Shown: positions 10,809 through 21,817, counted from the first letter of the stretch. The stretch: DNA of 64,000 nt from Ktedonospora formicarum (GCF_016587355.1 NZ_BNJF01000012.1:1-64000); one strand, 5' to 3'. Notes: a model not told the origin generated them from the sequence alone. Numbers and translations: made by a program.

Positions 10809-10838
10809 GGGGTGGAGTGAAGGTTGCTGTCACCAGGG
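10809..10838 (+). repeat. Left terminal inverted repeat of Tn3-A
   Basis: These 30 bp are the exact reverse complement of 24901-24930 and start with GGGG as in most Tn3-family ends. The target duplication TACCA precedes it. Confidence 0.93.
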
Positions 10839-10982
10839 ACAGAACATCGGGCAATACGGGCAAAGAGAAAAAATCTCTATAAGTTCCGCACTTCATTTTG
10901 GAAAGAGTAATTCACCCTTTTTGCCTATTTGTTTTATATATTCTTGTGCTTGAAGCATGAAGGCGGGTATGCTTATCTTTGA

Positions 10983-11021
10983 GGAAAAAGTGCCGACTCC
11001 ATCACTTCTCGGTACTTTTCC
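10983..11021. promoter_or_regulatory. Candidate core recombination site for the tnpI-like recombinase
   Basis: GGAAAAAGTGCCGA and TCGGTACTTTTCC form an imperfect inverted repeat separated by 12 bp, between the left transposon end and tnpA. This is the geometry expected of a tyrosine-recombinase core site, and Tn3 elements with TnpI resolve cointegrates at such a site. Motifs of the same type (GTGCCGACT) recur in the related Tn3-end remnant at 21050-21262. Function is inferred. Confidence 0.5.
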
Positions 11022-11052
11022 TATCTAAGTGGCAAGGATGTGAATTTACCTC

Positions 11053-13802
11053 ATGAAACGACAATGGCAACAAGAAGAACTTCTCCATGAATGGACGCTC
11101 CACCTCGAAGACAAGCTGCTCCTTGAGAACAAGTCAGGAGCCAATCGCCTCGGTTGTGCCCTCTTGCTGAAGTATTTTCAGCGTATGGGACGTTTCCCCC
11201 AGCACAAACATGAGATTTCAAGCAATGTCATTTCTCATGTCGCTGCGCAAGTTGGGGTTCCTGCTGCTGACTATCTCCAATACGATTGGGCTGGGCGCAG
11301 TATTAAAGAGCATCGCGCACAGATTCGCACAGTGCTCAAATTTCGGGAAACGACCGTTGCTGATGGAGAAGCAGTAAGCGCCTGGCTTGCTGAGCATGTG
11401 TTACCTCATGAACATCAGGAAGATGCCGTTCGCCAAGCATGTTACCATCATTTGCGCACCCAACGTCTCGAACCTCCCACCCCTCAGCGCGTCACACGCA
11501 TTGTCCGGTCTGCCTATCGAACCTTTGAGACAGCCCTCTATGAGCAGACCTATGTCCAACTTGATGAGACAACACGTCAGGCGATTGACGCCTTGCTGGT
11601 TGATGAAGCACCAGCGCCCGATTCGCTTCAAGAGGGACGCGAGGATGAACCGACCACCCTGCATGAATTGCGTATGGACCCTGGGCGAGTCGGGGTGGAA
11701 ACTATGTTGACTGAGATCGCCAAGCTGCGGCGTATTCGTCGGCTGGGCTTGCCTGCTGATCTCTTTCATCATCTCTCTCCCAAAGTGGTTCGTGTGTACC
11801 GCCAGCGCGCAGGGACAGAAACTCCCAGTTTGCTTCGTGCTCACCCCGAGCCAATTCGCTTGACATTGCTGGCTGCGCTTTGCTGGCAACGGAGCCAGGA
11901 AATTACGGATAGCCTGGTTGACCTGCTGATTCAAATTGTGCATCGAATAGGGGCGCGCGCTGAGCGGCGCGTTGAAGACGTGTATGTTCAGGAACTCAAA
12001 AAGGTTGCAGGCAAGGAAAGTATTCTCTACCAGATTGCTGATGCCTCGGTCAGAAATCCAGATGGGTTGGTGCGTGAAGTGGTTTACCCTGTTGCCAGCG
12101 AAATGTTGCTGCATGATTTGATCAAAGAGTATGAGTCAAAAGGGCCTCTTTTCCGTCGCCAGGTCCATGTGGTCATGCGCTCTTCCTACCGATCTCACTA
12201 CCGCCGTATCCTTCCCCATTTGCTCGATGTCTTAGATTTTCGCTGTAACAATGACCAGTATCGTCCCATGATTCGTGCGCTCACGCTTGTCAAGGATTAT
12301 GTTCATAGCCCTCGGCAGTTTTATCCCCAGGAGGAAATCATCCCCATCAAAGATATTGTGCGCCCTAAGTGGCGTGATCTGGTCGTGGAGAAGGATGAGG
12401 ATGGGGTGGAACGGGTGAACCGGATTAATTATGAGGTGTGTCTGTTACAGGCACTGCGTGACAAGGTGCGGAGCAAGGAGATCTGGGTCAAAGGAGGCTC
12501 GCGCTATCGCAATCCTGATGAAGACTTGCCCAAGGATTTTGAGGAGCAACGCCTGGAGTATTATGAGGCGCTCAAGCAACCAACACAGGCGCAAGAGTTT
12601 ACCGATACGCTTCAAGCTGCGATGCAGCAGGCGCTTTCTTCTCTTGATACAGCCATGCCTCGCTTAGCTCCAAAGGTCAGGGTTTCGACGCGCCGAGGCG
12701 GCTGGATTCACCTCTCTCCCCTGGATGCCCAGCCTGAACCAGTGAACTTGTCACGGCTCAAGCTGGAGGTGAGCAGGCAATGGCCGATGACAAGCCTGCT
12801 TGACATGCTCAAGGAGACCGATTTACAAGTGAATTTTACTGAGCAGTTGACCAGTATTAGCCAGCGTGAAGTGCTCTCGCGAGAGGTGCTTCAGAAGCGC
12901 CTCCTTCTTTGCCTGTACGGGTTAGGGACTAATACGGGCTTCAAACGGCTCACCAGCGCAGATCCTGGAACGACTGATGCGGATTTGCGCTATGTGCGTA
13001 GTCGCTATATTCACAAAGAGCAGTTACGCAATGCGATCTCGACAGTCGCGAATGCGATTTTTCAGGTCCGCAAGGAGGAAATCTGGGGGAAGGAACAACC
13101 GCCTGTGCCTCCGACTCAAAAAAGTTTGGAGCCTGGGACCAGAATCTGCTCACCGAGTGGCATATTCGTTATCGCGGCCCTGGCATCATGGTGTATTGGC
13201 ACGTCGAAAAGAAGTCCACCTGTATTTATTCGCAGGTCAAAAGTTGTTCTTCGTCAGAAGTAGCAGCCATGATTGAAGGGATTTTGCGCCACTGTACGGA
13301 TGCTGAGATCCAACAGAACTATGTAGATAGTCATGGGCAAAGTGAAGTTGGGTTTGCCTTCTGTCATCTGCTTGGGTTTCGTCTCCTCCCTCGCCTCAAA
13401 GATATTGGCTCCCAGAAACTGTACCGGCCAGAGCTAGGCAAACCAGAAGTTTATCCCAACCTTCAGCCGGTGCTTTCGCGCCCGATCAACTGGGACCTCA
13501 TTCGCAACCAGTACGATGAGATGGTCAAGTATGCAACAGCTCTGCGCCTGGGAACCGCTGATGCCGAATCCATTTTGCGCCGTTTTACCCGCAACAATGT
13601 ACAACATCCTACCTATCAGGCCCTAGCCGAATTAGGAAAGGTCATCAAGACCATCTTTCTCTGTGAATATCTCCAATCCGAGCAGCTCCGACGCGAGATT
13701 CATGAGGGTCTTAACGTCGTTGAGAATTGGAACTCAGCCAATGGCTTCATCTTTTATGGCAAAAGTGGAGAGATTGCGACCAATCGTCTTGACGATCAAG
13801 AG
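11053..13802 (+). pseudogene. tnpA: Tn3-A transposase tnpA, 5' portion (frameshift and insertion)
   Basis: The first 675 or so codons encode the N-terminal DUF4158-type DNA-binding region and the start of the catalytic core. A single-base loss near 13088 (IWGKEQPP where GEGTTACASDS is expected) shifts the frame. The correct frame then reads TTACASDSKKF, containing the first catalytic Asp, followed by YVDSHGQSE with the second. At 13802 the gene is cut by Tn3-B after NRLDDQE, and the remaining C-terminus lies at 20245-20462. Reassembled length is near 1000 residues, normal for Tn3 TnpA. The gene cannot make active transposase. Confidence 0.9.
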
Positions 13803-13840
13803 GAGGTAGGGCTAGGATCACTGTAAAAATCGATCATAAA
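13803..13840 (+). repeat. Left terminal inverted repeat of Tn3-B
   Basis: These 38 bp are identical to the reverse complement of 20207-20244, the standard Tn3-family repeat length. Confidence 0.93.
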
Positions 13841-13932
13841 ACAATTTGTTATATTTGTTCAAGAACAGGATCGCCGCCAGGGTTGTTCTGGCCGCGATCC
13901 TCCGTGTTTGCCTCATGTAGAGTGTGCCACTC

Positions 13933-16030
13933 TCATGGTTCTTGAACAGGCTCGATGGGAGCAGGTTCTGTCGGCGCTTCCAGGGGAAAAGTCAAATCGT
14001 CGGCAATGAGAGCAGGAACGGCTGAGAAATCAATCTCATAATTGCCAAAACGCTTGATGTGCCGGGTCTGGTAGGGGGAGAGAGCAGCCAGTTCATCAAT
14101 GGTTGGGATACACCCTTCACGTGCCAGGGTATTGAGTGCAGCACTGATTTCTAATGTGTTATCCAGAATAATACAGCTGGTGAGCAACCCGGTATACTTG
14201 ACAAGTTTTTCTTGCTCCTCAAAAGCGCGTGCATACATGGTTCCGCCTTCAGCGAACCGCACCCAATCTTCGAGCGCGTTATATTGCTCCACTTTATTGG
14301 TGGCGCGGTGAATCACCTCCCGCAGTTTCACATCAGAGATGAGCGTGAGCAAGAAGACGGTCCGATTGACACAACCCAGTGCATGAAACGCCTGATAGAG
14401 ACGGTTCTTGTGGCTGGACGTAGTCAACTTGCGCAGCAGCATAGATGGCAAGACTTTTCCTTCCTGGATCGAAATGGCAACTCGTAGCAGATCTTGCCAG
14501 TGCGTCTGGAGGAGATTCCAGTCAATCACGTTGTCATGGAAGAGGGCATCAATATGTTCGTAGACGGCCTCTCTGGAAGGACGGTAGAACTTGAGATCCT
14601 TCCAGTTGCGGATGCGGGGCAAGAGCTTGATCCCCAACATGTATGAGAGTCCAAAAACGGGAAGGTTCTGCCCCTGGGTATCCGCATGAATCGTGGTTGG
14701 CGACACATCGGACCGGTTACGGATCAAACCATCGAGGATATGGACGGCCTCCCAGACCCCGCAGGCGATGAATTGCGTAAAGAGCATGATATACATATCG
14801 CTGACATGATGGTAGGCAATTCCGCCGAACCCGCCATAGCGAATGTGCTGCTCTGCCAGAAGATTCTCCTCTGCCAACTCGTACTGGGTTCCATCCGCAG
14901 CAGCACGTTTCTCATCGCCCCAGTAGTGCGGGAGGGTATAACGATTGAAACAATTAATCACATCGCGCAGCGCGGCATCCAACTTCTCAGCGGTCATATG
15001 TCGGCGGTCAATATGCGCAATCTGATCGGCAGAGAGCTGGCCTCGCAGATGCCTCGCCATCTGCTGCGGTCCCAAATTTGTTCCATACGCAAAGATCGCC
15101 AACGCTTGCCGTTCCCAGGCATCGTCCGTTTTGGGCTCATTGCCAGAAAGTGGCCCAAGATGACGACGAAAGCCGGTCAAGTGCTCAATACGCACAATCA
15201 CATCCAGCAAGTGCCGCTCTGGAATCTTTTCACGCAATGCTTCTTCTAATTGGGCCAGCCCGTCGGGCGGTCCTTTCGTCCGCGTTCTCCTGAGTGAGGG
15301 TTCACCCTTTTCATTGATCATCAGGGAGTGATTCTCCGGTCTGGTCCGGTCTACTTCGGCGGCCATTTCCGTCAGCCAGGTGCGTAGATGGGAAACAAAG
15401 CCTTCCGCCGTTGCGGGAAGATTCAACTGATGACAGTAGGCCACGACTTTGGGTTCACATGCTTCCCAGGACAGCAACTGGTCTCGGTAATCCGCAAACT
15501 GCTCTGAACCCGCCACACAGAGATCGCCCGATTTCAGCTCTTCCGCCAGATAGGAAAAGACGCAGGTCTCCAGATGGTGGCGTGCGAACCACGTTTTCCC
15601 TTTGCGCCTGGCCAGGACCGTTCGTTGCCATTTCTTGCTGGCAAAGGGAAGATCAAACGTTGCTTCCAGATATTGTTTGGGATTCTGCTCGTGGGCTATG
15701 ATGAACTGCATCGCCTCGATTAATGTGAGATCTGAGGTGGTTGAACGAAAATCCAACGTCTTGATTACTTGGAAGAGAGCACGGCGATGACTGCCATAAA
15801 ATTTTTTGAGAAAGGGCTGGTAGCGGTCCCCATGATGGGCGCTGACCTGCTCACATTGCTCCAGGAGTAACGCTTGGCCCCCAGCTCGCTCCAGAATCGA
15901 GCTGACGAGACTTCCTCGGTCTGCTGCATCTTTCGCGTCCGCGCTTGCCTGCACCACGTCAGCTAGGACCTCGACGAGATGTTCGGTGATGGTTCGTTCC
16001 TCTTTTCGCAACCGTTCCAGTTCCTGCTTA
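13933..16030 (-). pseudogene. tnpA: Tn3-B transposase tnpA, 3' portion
   Basis: About 695 residues of the central and catalytic part of a Tn3 transposase lie here. They include the region around AAADGTQYELAEE (first Asp) and TTIHADTQGQN (second Asp). Sequence before codon 1 of the open frame (KQELERLRKEER) joins the 5' portion at 17237-18144 once the IS630-like element is removed, giving about 1000 residues. The protein differs clearly from the Tn3-A transposase, so the two transposons are distinct subgroups. Confidence 0.88.
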
Positions 16031-16047
16031 GTGGTGCATCCACCAAA

Positions 16048-17180
16048 TTAACGGACATTGGCCGGGATGGCAATCCCAGATGAACGACGATGGCGATGAC
16101 GCCGCCTTCGCCCCCAAACGAAAGGATGACGATGAGCGTTCCAGTAAACTGTCGCTCGATCAATAGCATCGCAGACCTGTTCCCAGGTCTCGAAGCGCCG
16201 CCCTTTGAGCGCCAGGGAACGCAGCGTTTTCCACCAGGGCTCAATCAGGTTCAAGTAAGCGGCATAGGTCGGCTGGAAGACGAATTCCCAACGCGGATAC
16301 TGCAAAGCAAACAGCAGAACATCGGTTGCCCGATGCATTGCCAGATTATCCAAGATCGCGTAGATGCGTTCGACGCTTTGGGGAACCCACTGCTCAACCA
16401 GGTTGAGAAAATCGATCCAGTTTTCCGTCGTTCGCCGGTCGTAGGGCCTCGTCAACGCCTCGCCAGTGGCAGGTTGAAAGGCACCAAAGATATACCCCTT
16501 GGCCCGGCGTCCATAGTCGATCTCCTGGCTGGCCCGCTCGGCGGGCTTGCCCTTCTCTGGAGCGGGATGAGCATGAACCAGTTTCTTCCCCAGAAAACTT
16601 TTCGCCGACTCAGGGCCCATTTCATCGAGATTCACGACGGTGCTCCTCTTTGGTGGAACCGTGTAGAGGGTGGTAATGAGCCCCTTTTTTTGGCGAAGTC
16701 GGGATCGACCCGTTCGCCAAACCAATGCTCATCTTTGCGCCATCGCAGCCCTTCCGCCTGCAAGATTTCGTTGATCCAGCTACGCTTGATGGCGATCCCT
16801 TTTTCCTCATTGAGGTACACCTCAAGCCGATCTAGGGTCCAGTGCCCAAAGGGCAAACCGAGGTCATCGGGCTTGGTAAGAGCGGTCGCCACCACGACTG
16901 AGACCTCCTGGGGACTATATGTTGGCGGTCGCCCGGTTCGGTCCTCATCAAAGAGTCCAGGTAATCCTGCCTCGTTAAAGCGATGGAGCCAGTTGCGCAC
17001 GGTATTCTCCGCGACTCCTAACCGGGTTGCGATCTGGGGAACACGCTGTTGTTCGCTCGCCCATTGCACTATCTTGGCTCTTTCTACCTGCCTTGCTGGC
17101 GCTGTTCTAGAACGGCTCAAATGCTCTATCATCTTGCTTTCTTCGTCAGTCATCGCTCGTACTTGTAAAATCTTTGGCAT
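16048..17180 (-). CDS. IS630-family transposase in two overlapping frames
   Basis: The first frame (start ATG 17180 after GAGGT) carries paired helix-turn-helix motifs (VPQIATRLGVAENTVRNWLH). The second (to 16048) carries the DDE domain: VVNLDEMGP for the first Asp, YAILDNLAMHR for the second and YLNLIEPWWKTLR for the Glu. They are joined by a run of seven A residues followed by G at 16685-16691 on the minus strand. There a -1 slip converts FAKKRG into FAKKKGLITT. This is a classic programmed frameshift layout in two-frame IS elements, so the gene is probably functional. Confidence 0.83.
16681..16694 (-). promoter_or_regulatory. Likely -1 programmed frameshift site in the IS630 transposase
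   Basis: The minus-strand sequence is GCC AAA AAA AGG GGC. Slipping back one base lets ribosomes move from the DNA-binding frame to the catalytic frame. The slippery heptamer A AAA AAG is the best-known bacterial type. Function is inferred from position and from family precedent. Confidence 0.6.
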
Positions 17181-17236
17181 GGAACACCTCACTTTTGAGA
17201 TGTTCCTATTTTACCATTACTTGGTGGATGCACCAC

Positions 17237-18144
17237 TTAGCCTTCTCGGTGAGTCGTGCGATTCGTTTGAGAAACATCTGGACAATCTCGTCGCGCGTGG
17301 AGACGGTAGACTGAAAAATAAGGCACGCCAGCAGGGTGAAGCGCTTGGCCTCGGCGAAATCCAGCAGGTCAGACGGGTACAAGCTGCTCGCTTCTTGTGC
17401 CAGATGGGTGATTTTCGCAGGGCGCACCTCTTCTAGCAGTGGCTGCATATTTCCCAGTGATTGAAGCCAAAGCAGACGACTCAACCATTCATCCAAATGA
17501 GTCAGGGTCGCGCTCTTAGGTGCTTCTTTGATGCGATCGAAAGTGGTAAAGGGAGAGGTTCCATCTCGTTGGAGTAAGCGCGAGAAGATCTGCTGCTGCT
17601 CGGTGGGAGAGTGTGCAAGGACACGCTGATAGATGCCAGTATTGACGAGGCGACGAATGCGCCAAGCCATACGGTCCAAGGTGCTAAATGCGGGAAGCTC
17701 ATAGTGCTCGATGAGGAGCGTTTGTGTGGCTGCATTAATCAAGTCAGCAGGACTCTCCATCACCTGAGCGGCTTGGTGCATGGCATGGGCAGCACTATGG
17801 CGCATCTCCTTTCCCTGGCTTTTGATTTCAAGATGGGTCCGAATTGCAGCATAGTACCGATAGAGCGTGGCAGAAGCGATATCGGGTACAACATCGGGAG
17901 GATACTCCATCACCGAGCGGATATGACTGATGACGGCTCCAGGGATCGTCTGCAAATCAGGAAAATACTGTAATCGTTGATAGACCTTGAGTAAGATCAT
18001 CAACGCGAATTTCTGTGCCGGTCCACGAGCATGGGTAGCGACAAAGGCAACATCTGTTGGCGTCGGAGTGAAAATAGTGCGCAGTTCTTTCACCGAAGGG
18101 GCGCGAGTGAAACGAGGATAGGCGGTTCGTTCAATCGCCGTCAT
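17237..18144 (-). pseudogene. tnpA: Tn3-B transposase tnpA, 5' portion
   Basis: About 302 N-terminal residues (MTAIERTAYPRFTRAPSV...) are of the DUF4158 DNA-binding type. They are cut after LTEKAK by the IS630-like element. The start codon is at 18144, and transcription diverges from tnpR, with the presumed res region between them. Confidence 0.85.
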
Positions 18145-18461
18145 AGGCGCATCTCCTGCCCGTCACAGATTTCTATGAGACTGGCCCATAGATGCGGGCG
18201 AATACGCTTATCTTAACGGAAAAACTGCCTCATCAACCAAAAAAGGCATACCACGCTAGGACCATCAGCTAGGTACCTGGCTATCCAGAAAACGGGCATT
18301 TGTTGGACTCTGCCATACTCTGCACTCTCCACGCACGATCTCCCCGCCTGATCTGTCCAACAATCCGTTCATCAAACAATGTCCAGCTACTTGTCGAGAA
18401 AGATAAGTTCCTGTACACTCTGGACAGAGAACCGAGACCCAGGGAACAAGGAGTGCAGGCA
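18145..18461. promoter_or_regulatory. Divergent tnpA/tnpR intergenic region, probable res site of Tn3-B
   Basis: The 317 bp separate divergent transposase and serine-resolvase genes, the usual place for the resolvase-binding res site and both promoters in Tn3-like transposons. AACAATCCGTTCATCAAACA and neighbouring AT-rich dyads could be resolvase sites. I could not define subsites by eye. Confidence 0.45.
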
Positions 18462-19025
18462 ATGAAGATTGGCTATATCCGAGTCAGCAACGATAAGCAG
18501 ACAACCATCTTACAAGAGGACGCAATGAAGCACGAGGAATGCAAGCGTGTGTTCACGGACAAGATGACCGGGAAGCGGTTTGACCGCCCGGAATACCTCA
18601 GGATGTTGGACCTTGCGCGGCCTGGAGATGTGATTGTCGTCTGGCGGCTTGATCGTCTTGGCCGGAGTCTCAAAGAGTTAATCGAAACTGTGACGGATCT
18701 GGCCGCGCGTGGCATTGAGTTGAAAAGCCTGAAGGAAAATATTGACACCACCACGCCTACTGGCAAGTTCATGTTTCACATCATAGCAGCGCTGACGGAG
18801 TTTGAGCGCGATCTCATCAGCGAACGCACCCAGGCCGGATTGGAGGCCGCCAGAGCGAGAGGGCGTAAGGGCGGCAGACCTGCCGCCACCAAAAAGATGA
18901 GCGTGGCCAACCTAGAACGCGCAAAGGAGTTCTATGCCAGCCGAACGATGAGCGTCACAGAGATTATGAAACGTACAGGGTTTCGCAGTCGGACCACATT
19001 TTATAAATACGTTGTGCATGTTTGA
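18462..19025 (+). CDS. tnpR: Serine site-specific recombinase (Tn3 resolvase/invertase)
   Basis: The start at 18462 is preceded by AAGGAG. The 187-residue protein opens with MKIGYIRVSN, containing the catalytic serine at residue 9. It has the WRLDRLGRSLKEL helix region with active-site arginines and the EFERDLISERTQAGL motif. A C-terminal helix-turn-helix (MSVTEIMKRTGFRSRTTFYKY) binds DNA. It resolves cointegrates formed during replicative transposition by recombination at res. It appears intact. Confidence 0.93.
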   Translation: MKIGYIRVSNDKQTTILQEDAMKHEECKRVFTDKMTGKRFDRPEYLRMLDLARPGDVIVVWRLDRLGRSLKELIETVTDLAARGIELKSLKENIDTTTPTGKFMFHIIAALTEFERDLISERTQAGLEAARARGRKGGRPAATKKMSVANLERAKEFYASRTMSVTEIMKRTGFRSRTTFYKYVVHV

Positions 19026-19030
19026 ATCCC

Positions 19031-20062
19031 ATGGCTGATCTGGACCAAAAACCAGGAAACAATATCACGAAAAAGGAGCCAAAGAGATACATGCTTGCTC
19101 TCTCTGATCTGCGTCATGCCTGGAAACTCTCACCTATTCTCTCCACATGGACACCTGCAACCGGGACCATCCATCGCACACTCTTGCTCAAGACATCTAA
19201 TGGGAACTACGCGCTACGTGCCTATCGATATACATCTGATGAACACTGGCGCATCCTCTGCGAACATGCCCTCACCACTTATGTGAAAACTCATGGCCTT
19301 CCGGCTCTCACCCCTTTACCTTTAGCAAATGGAGAGAGCATTCTTGAGCATGGAGGGTGTTTTTATGCGCTGTTTCCGTTTGCTCCAGGATACCAAATTG
19401 CTCGTGGTGACCTCACGTTACATGAGGGAATGCTTATGGGGCGCTTCTTGGGGCAACTTCATCAGATTCTTTCTGATTATCCTCATGACCGAGTTCCCCA
19501 CCGTTCGTTTTCAATCGATCTCACAACGACGCTCACAACCATGGAGGTCATTGAAACGGCGATTCGTTCCCAATCACATAAAAGCGATGAGGACAGACAA
19601 GCATTATCTCGCTTAGCCGAGCGTCGTGCCTACCTGGCAACCGCGCCATCAATCAATATGGAAGATCTTTCATCGCTTGAGCAGCAGGTCATTCACGGCG
19701 ACTATCAGGAGACCAATCTGTTCTTTGAAGATGGCCAGGTGAGTGCGGTCATCGATTGGGATCAATCATACGTAGCTCCCCGTGCCTGGGAAGTTGTACG
19801 AACCCTCCATTATGTTTACAAACTTGAGGGAAACGCATGCAATGCCTTTCTCGACGCGTATCGCTGCATCTTCCCGCTCACCTCAACAGAATTGGAAGTG
19901 GCGGCTAGCGCCTATGGGTGGATGCGGGCACATGATCTCTGGCATTACAAGGCCATCTATCTCGAAGGGAATCAACGCGTACGAGCGTTTTTACAGCCGG
20001 GGCCTTTCCTTCCTTTTGCGCAGCGATGGGCCGCACTCCGAGATTTCTTGCAAGAGAGATAA
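19031..20062 (+). CDS. Aminoglycoside/homoserine-kinase-like phosphotransferase, cargo of Tn3-B
   Basis: The 343-residue protein has the phosphotransferase fold signatures IHGDYQETNLFF (catalytic loop) and VSAVIDWDQS (metal-binding Asp). The upstream N-lobe contains GTIHRTLLLKTSNGNYALRAY. The family phosphorylates aminoglycosides, choline, homoserine or other small hydroxylated substrates; the substrate here cannot be read. It follows tnpR by 5 bp. The start is uncertain: ATG 19091 has a better upstream AGGAG/AAAGAG signal. Confidence 0.8.
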   Translation: MADLDQKPGNNITKKEPKRYMLALSDLRHAWKLSPILSTWTPATGTIHRTLLLKTSNGNYALRAYRYTSDEHWRILCEHALTTYVKTHGLPALTPLPLANGESILEHGGCFYALFPFAPGYQIARGDLTLHEGMLMGRFLGQLHQILSDYPHDRVPHRSFSIDLTTTLTTMEVIETAIRSQSHKSDEDRQALSRLAERRAYLATAPSINMEDLSSLEQQVIHGDYQETNLFFEDGQVSAVIDWDQSYVAPRAWEVVRTLHYVYKLEGNACNAFLDAYRCIFPLTSTELEVAASAYGWMRAHDLWHYKAIYLEGNQRVRAFLQPGPFLPFAQRWAALRDFLQER

Positions 20063-20206
20063 CAGAAAGACGCATGGACTACTCGTATCTCGGCAAAATG
20101 GGATTGGTGAGGAAATGTACCTCTCTCTACACAAACAGCAAATGAAGAAAAGTCCGCTTCCCTCCAGTCAAATGAGCCAAGAGGACCCAGAAATATAACA
20201 AATTGC

Positions 20207-20244
20207 TTTATGATCGATTTTTACAGTGATCCTAGCCCTACCTC
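20207..20244 (-). repeat. Right terminal inverted repeat of Tn3-B
   Basis: It is the perfect 38-bp inverse of the left end. The target duplication AAGAG follows at 20245-20249. Confidence 0.93.
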
Positions 20245-20462
20245 AAGAGGTGGCGGTGCTCTGCTTGCACCTCTTGCAGATTTGCCTCGTCTTTGTGAAC
20301 ACCCTAATGATCCAGCAGGTCTTGGGGCGACCAGAATGGACAGACAAGCTGACGGTTGCAGACTATCGGGGCCTCACACCGCTCTTTTACACCCACGTCA
20401 ACCCCTATGGAACCTTCCGTTTAGACATGAGCGAGCGTCTTCGCCTGGGGCATAATCGATGA
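20245..20462 (+). pseudogene. tnpA: Tn3-A transposase tnpA, 3' terminal fragment
   Basis: This frame (VAVLCLHLLQICLVFVNTLM...THVNPYGTFRLDMSERLRL) is the characteristic C-terminus of Tn3 transposases. It continues the sequence interrupted at 13802. It ends four bases into the next gene, implying translational coupling with the recombinase gene. Confidence 0.88.
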
Positions 20463-20998
20463 ATGAAGAGCGCATGCAACGAACACCTGCACAGAAGAAA
20501 GCAAAAGAGCTTGCGAAGTACCTTCGTAGTGAGCGACCAGATTATCACTATCTCAAAAGTGTGTTTCGTGAATTGCGCCAGGAATTGGACATTGAAGTTC
20601 CACACGCTCCCAAGCGATTGCCCTCCATTCCCACAGAAGATGAGCTTCAACGGTTTTATGAAGTCGTTTGGAAGTGTCGGCACTTCAAAGATATGATCTT
20701 GATCAAAACCCTGTTTTACACGGGCATCCGTGTGAGCGAGCTGGTTTCGTTGCGTTTGGTAGATGTAGACCTCTCTCGCTGTCAAATTCGGGTGAATCGA
20801 GGGAAAGGGGACAAGGATCGTCTGGTTCCCTTTCCTTTGGCATTCCGTGAGCTTCTGGGCTTGCATATGCAACAAATGCAAGCAATATCAGCAACCTATC
20901 TCTTTGAATCTTCCCGCCGCCACAAATACAGTGACCGAGGCGTGCGCAAAATGTTGGAACGTTATGCTCATGCGGCAGGCATCACGCGCTCCATGTCG
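20459..20998 (+). pseudogene. Tyrosine recombinase (tnpI-like) of Tn3-A, 5' portion
   Basis: The gene starts ATGA-overlapped with the tnpA stop. The 180 residues include an N-terminal SAM-like core-binding region and the first catalytic arginine (FYTGIRVSELVSLRLVDVD), then the beta-strand region RGKGDKDRLVPF. The reading frame is cut after ITRSMS by a 1.29-kb insertion. The rest, with the catalytic HxxR and tyrosine, is at 22291-22478. Tn3 relatives such as Tn4430 use a tyrosine recombinase (TnpI) to resolve cointegrates, which fits this position. Confidence 0.85.
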
Positions 20999-21049
20999 GC
21001 TCTCCGCTACGTTGCGTGTCACCAGCCGCAAGGTAGCGGGCATGGAATG

Positions 21050-21262
21050 CGTAACCTGTATATCCGTATAACCTTAGTTCCTCTTGTCGTTGGAGTCGGC
21101 ACTCTTCACTTACGGCTGAGTATATCGAGAGACATTCATGAGCACAAGGGACTAAGAGAAAAATAGCCAAAAGAGGGAAAGTTCACTTTCCCATGAAGAA
21201 GTCGGCACTCTGTTCTTTTCCGATGCTACTTCGCGGCTGGTGACAGTAACCTTAACTCCACC
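21050..21262 (-). repeat. Remnant resembling the left end of a Tn3-A-type transposon
   Basis: Read on the minus strand from 21262, it begins GGGGTGGAGTTAAGGTTACT and shows scattered similarity to the first 200 bp of Tn3-A. Shared features include CTGTCACCAG, a TTGGCTATTT-like stretch and two GTGCCGACT motifs. It is a divergent end carried inside the 1.29-kb element. Confidence 0.55.
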
Positions 21263-21713
21263 CCATATGGCTTGTCCATATGTGGGTCAGTTTCGGAGAA
21301 CGGAATAGTGAAATAGGTGTGAATTCGCGTGGTGAATGGATGTTCTTCAACTAGATAGAAGGACAACAAGGGCATAGCTAGATGCTACGCCCTTGTTGTT
21401 TTAATCTTCCACGTGCTCAGGCACTACCGACACCTGTGAAAGTGTCAGGAGCAACCACAGTGACCACTTTCGTCGATCGCCTGCCCGCACGAATAGCAGG
21501 TGCCGCCAGGGAGAACGACGCGACGGTTCTGGAGCTTCGTGAAATGCGACAAAGCAAATCCTCCCATAGAGAAGGGATAGCTACTTTGGGCATAAGGCCC
21601 ACTGCTGGATCCCAGAAATCTGTTCTCCAGCCTTAACATGCTTACATCATTGGTAAGAGATGTCGCATGCCAAGTCGTTGTGCCATGTAGGCAAAATGTC
21701 CTCATCCCTGACT

Positions 21714-21817
21714 GGTTCAGCGAGCCTCAAGGTGAGAGGCGCGATCCATTGCGGGAAAGAACAGTTCTCTCAGCAAGCATCGGTTCAGCGAGCCTCAAGG
21801 TGAGAGGCGCGATCCAT
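21714..21817 (+). repeat. Pair of identical 36-bp direct repeats
   Basis: A 36-bp unit beginning GGTTCAGCGAGCCTCAAGGT occurs at 21714-21749 and again at 21782-21817. The copies are 68 bp apart, within the 1.29-kb element. No function was recognised. Confidence 0.85.

Larger units (their letters stand above)
16031..17236 (-). mobile_element. IS630-family insertion sequence, 1206 bp
   Basis: Terminal inverted repeats starting GTGGTGCATCCACCAA occur at both ends. The flanking bases are TTA on each side (16028-16030 and 17237-17239), consistent with the TA target preference of IS630. Removal restores an unbroken tnpA frame (EKAKQELERLR). Confidence 0.9.
13803..20244. mobile_element. Tn3-family transposon Tn3-B (6.4 kb) inserted in Tn3-A tnpA
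   Basis: Perfect 38-bp inverted repeats begin GAGGTAGGGCTAGGATCACT. They extend to about 54 bp with one mismatch and are bounded by the 5-bp duplication AAGAG (13798-13802 and 20245-20249). Contents are tnpA (minus, interrupted), a res-like divergent region, tnpR (plus) and a phosphotransferase cargo gene (plus). The interrupted host gene can be rejoined exactly, giving DDQEVAVLCLHLLQ. Confidence 0.94.

Noticed and set aside
16090..17436. Plus-strand open frame of 448 codons
   Set aside because: It runs antisense through the IS630-like transposase and across the IS end into tnpA, so it cannot be an ancestral gene.
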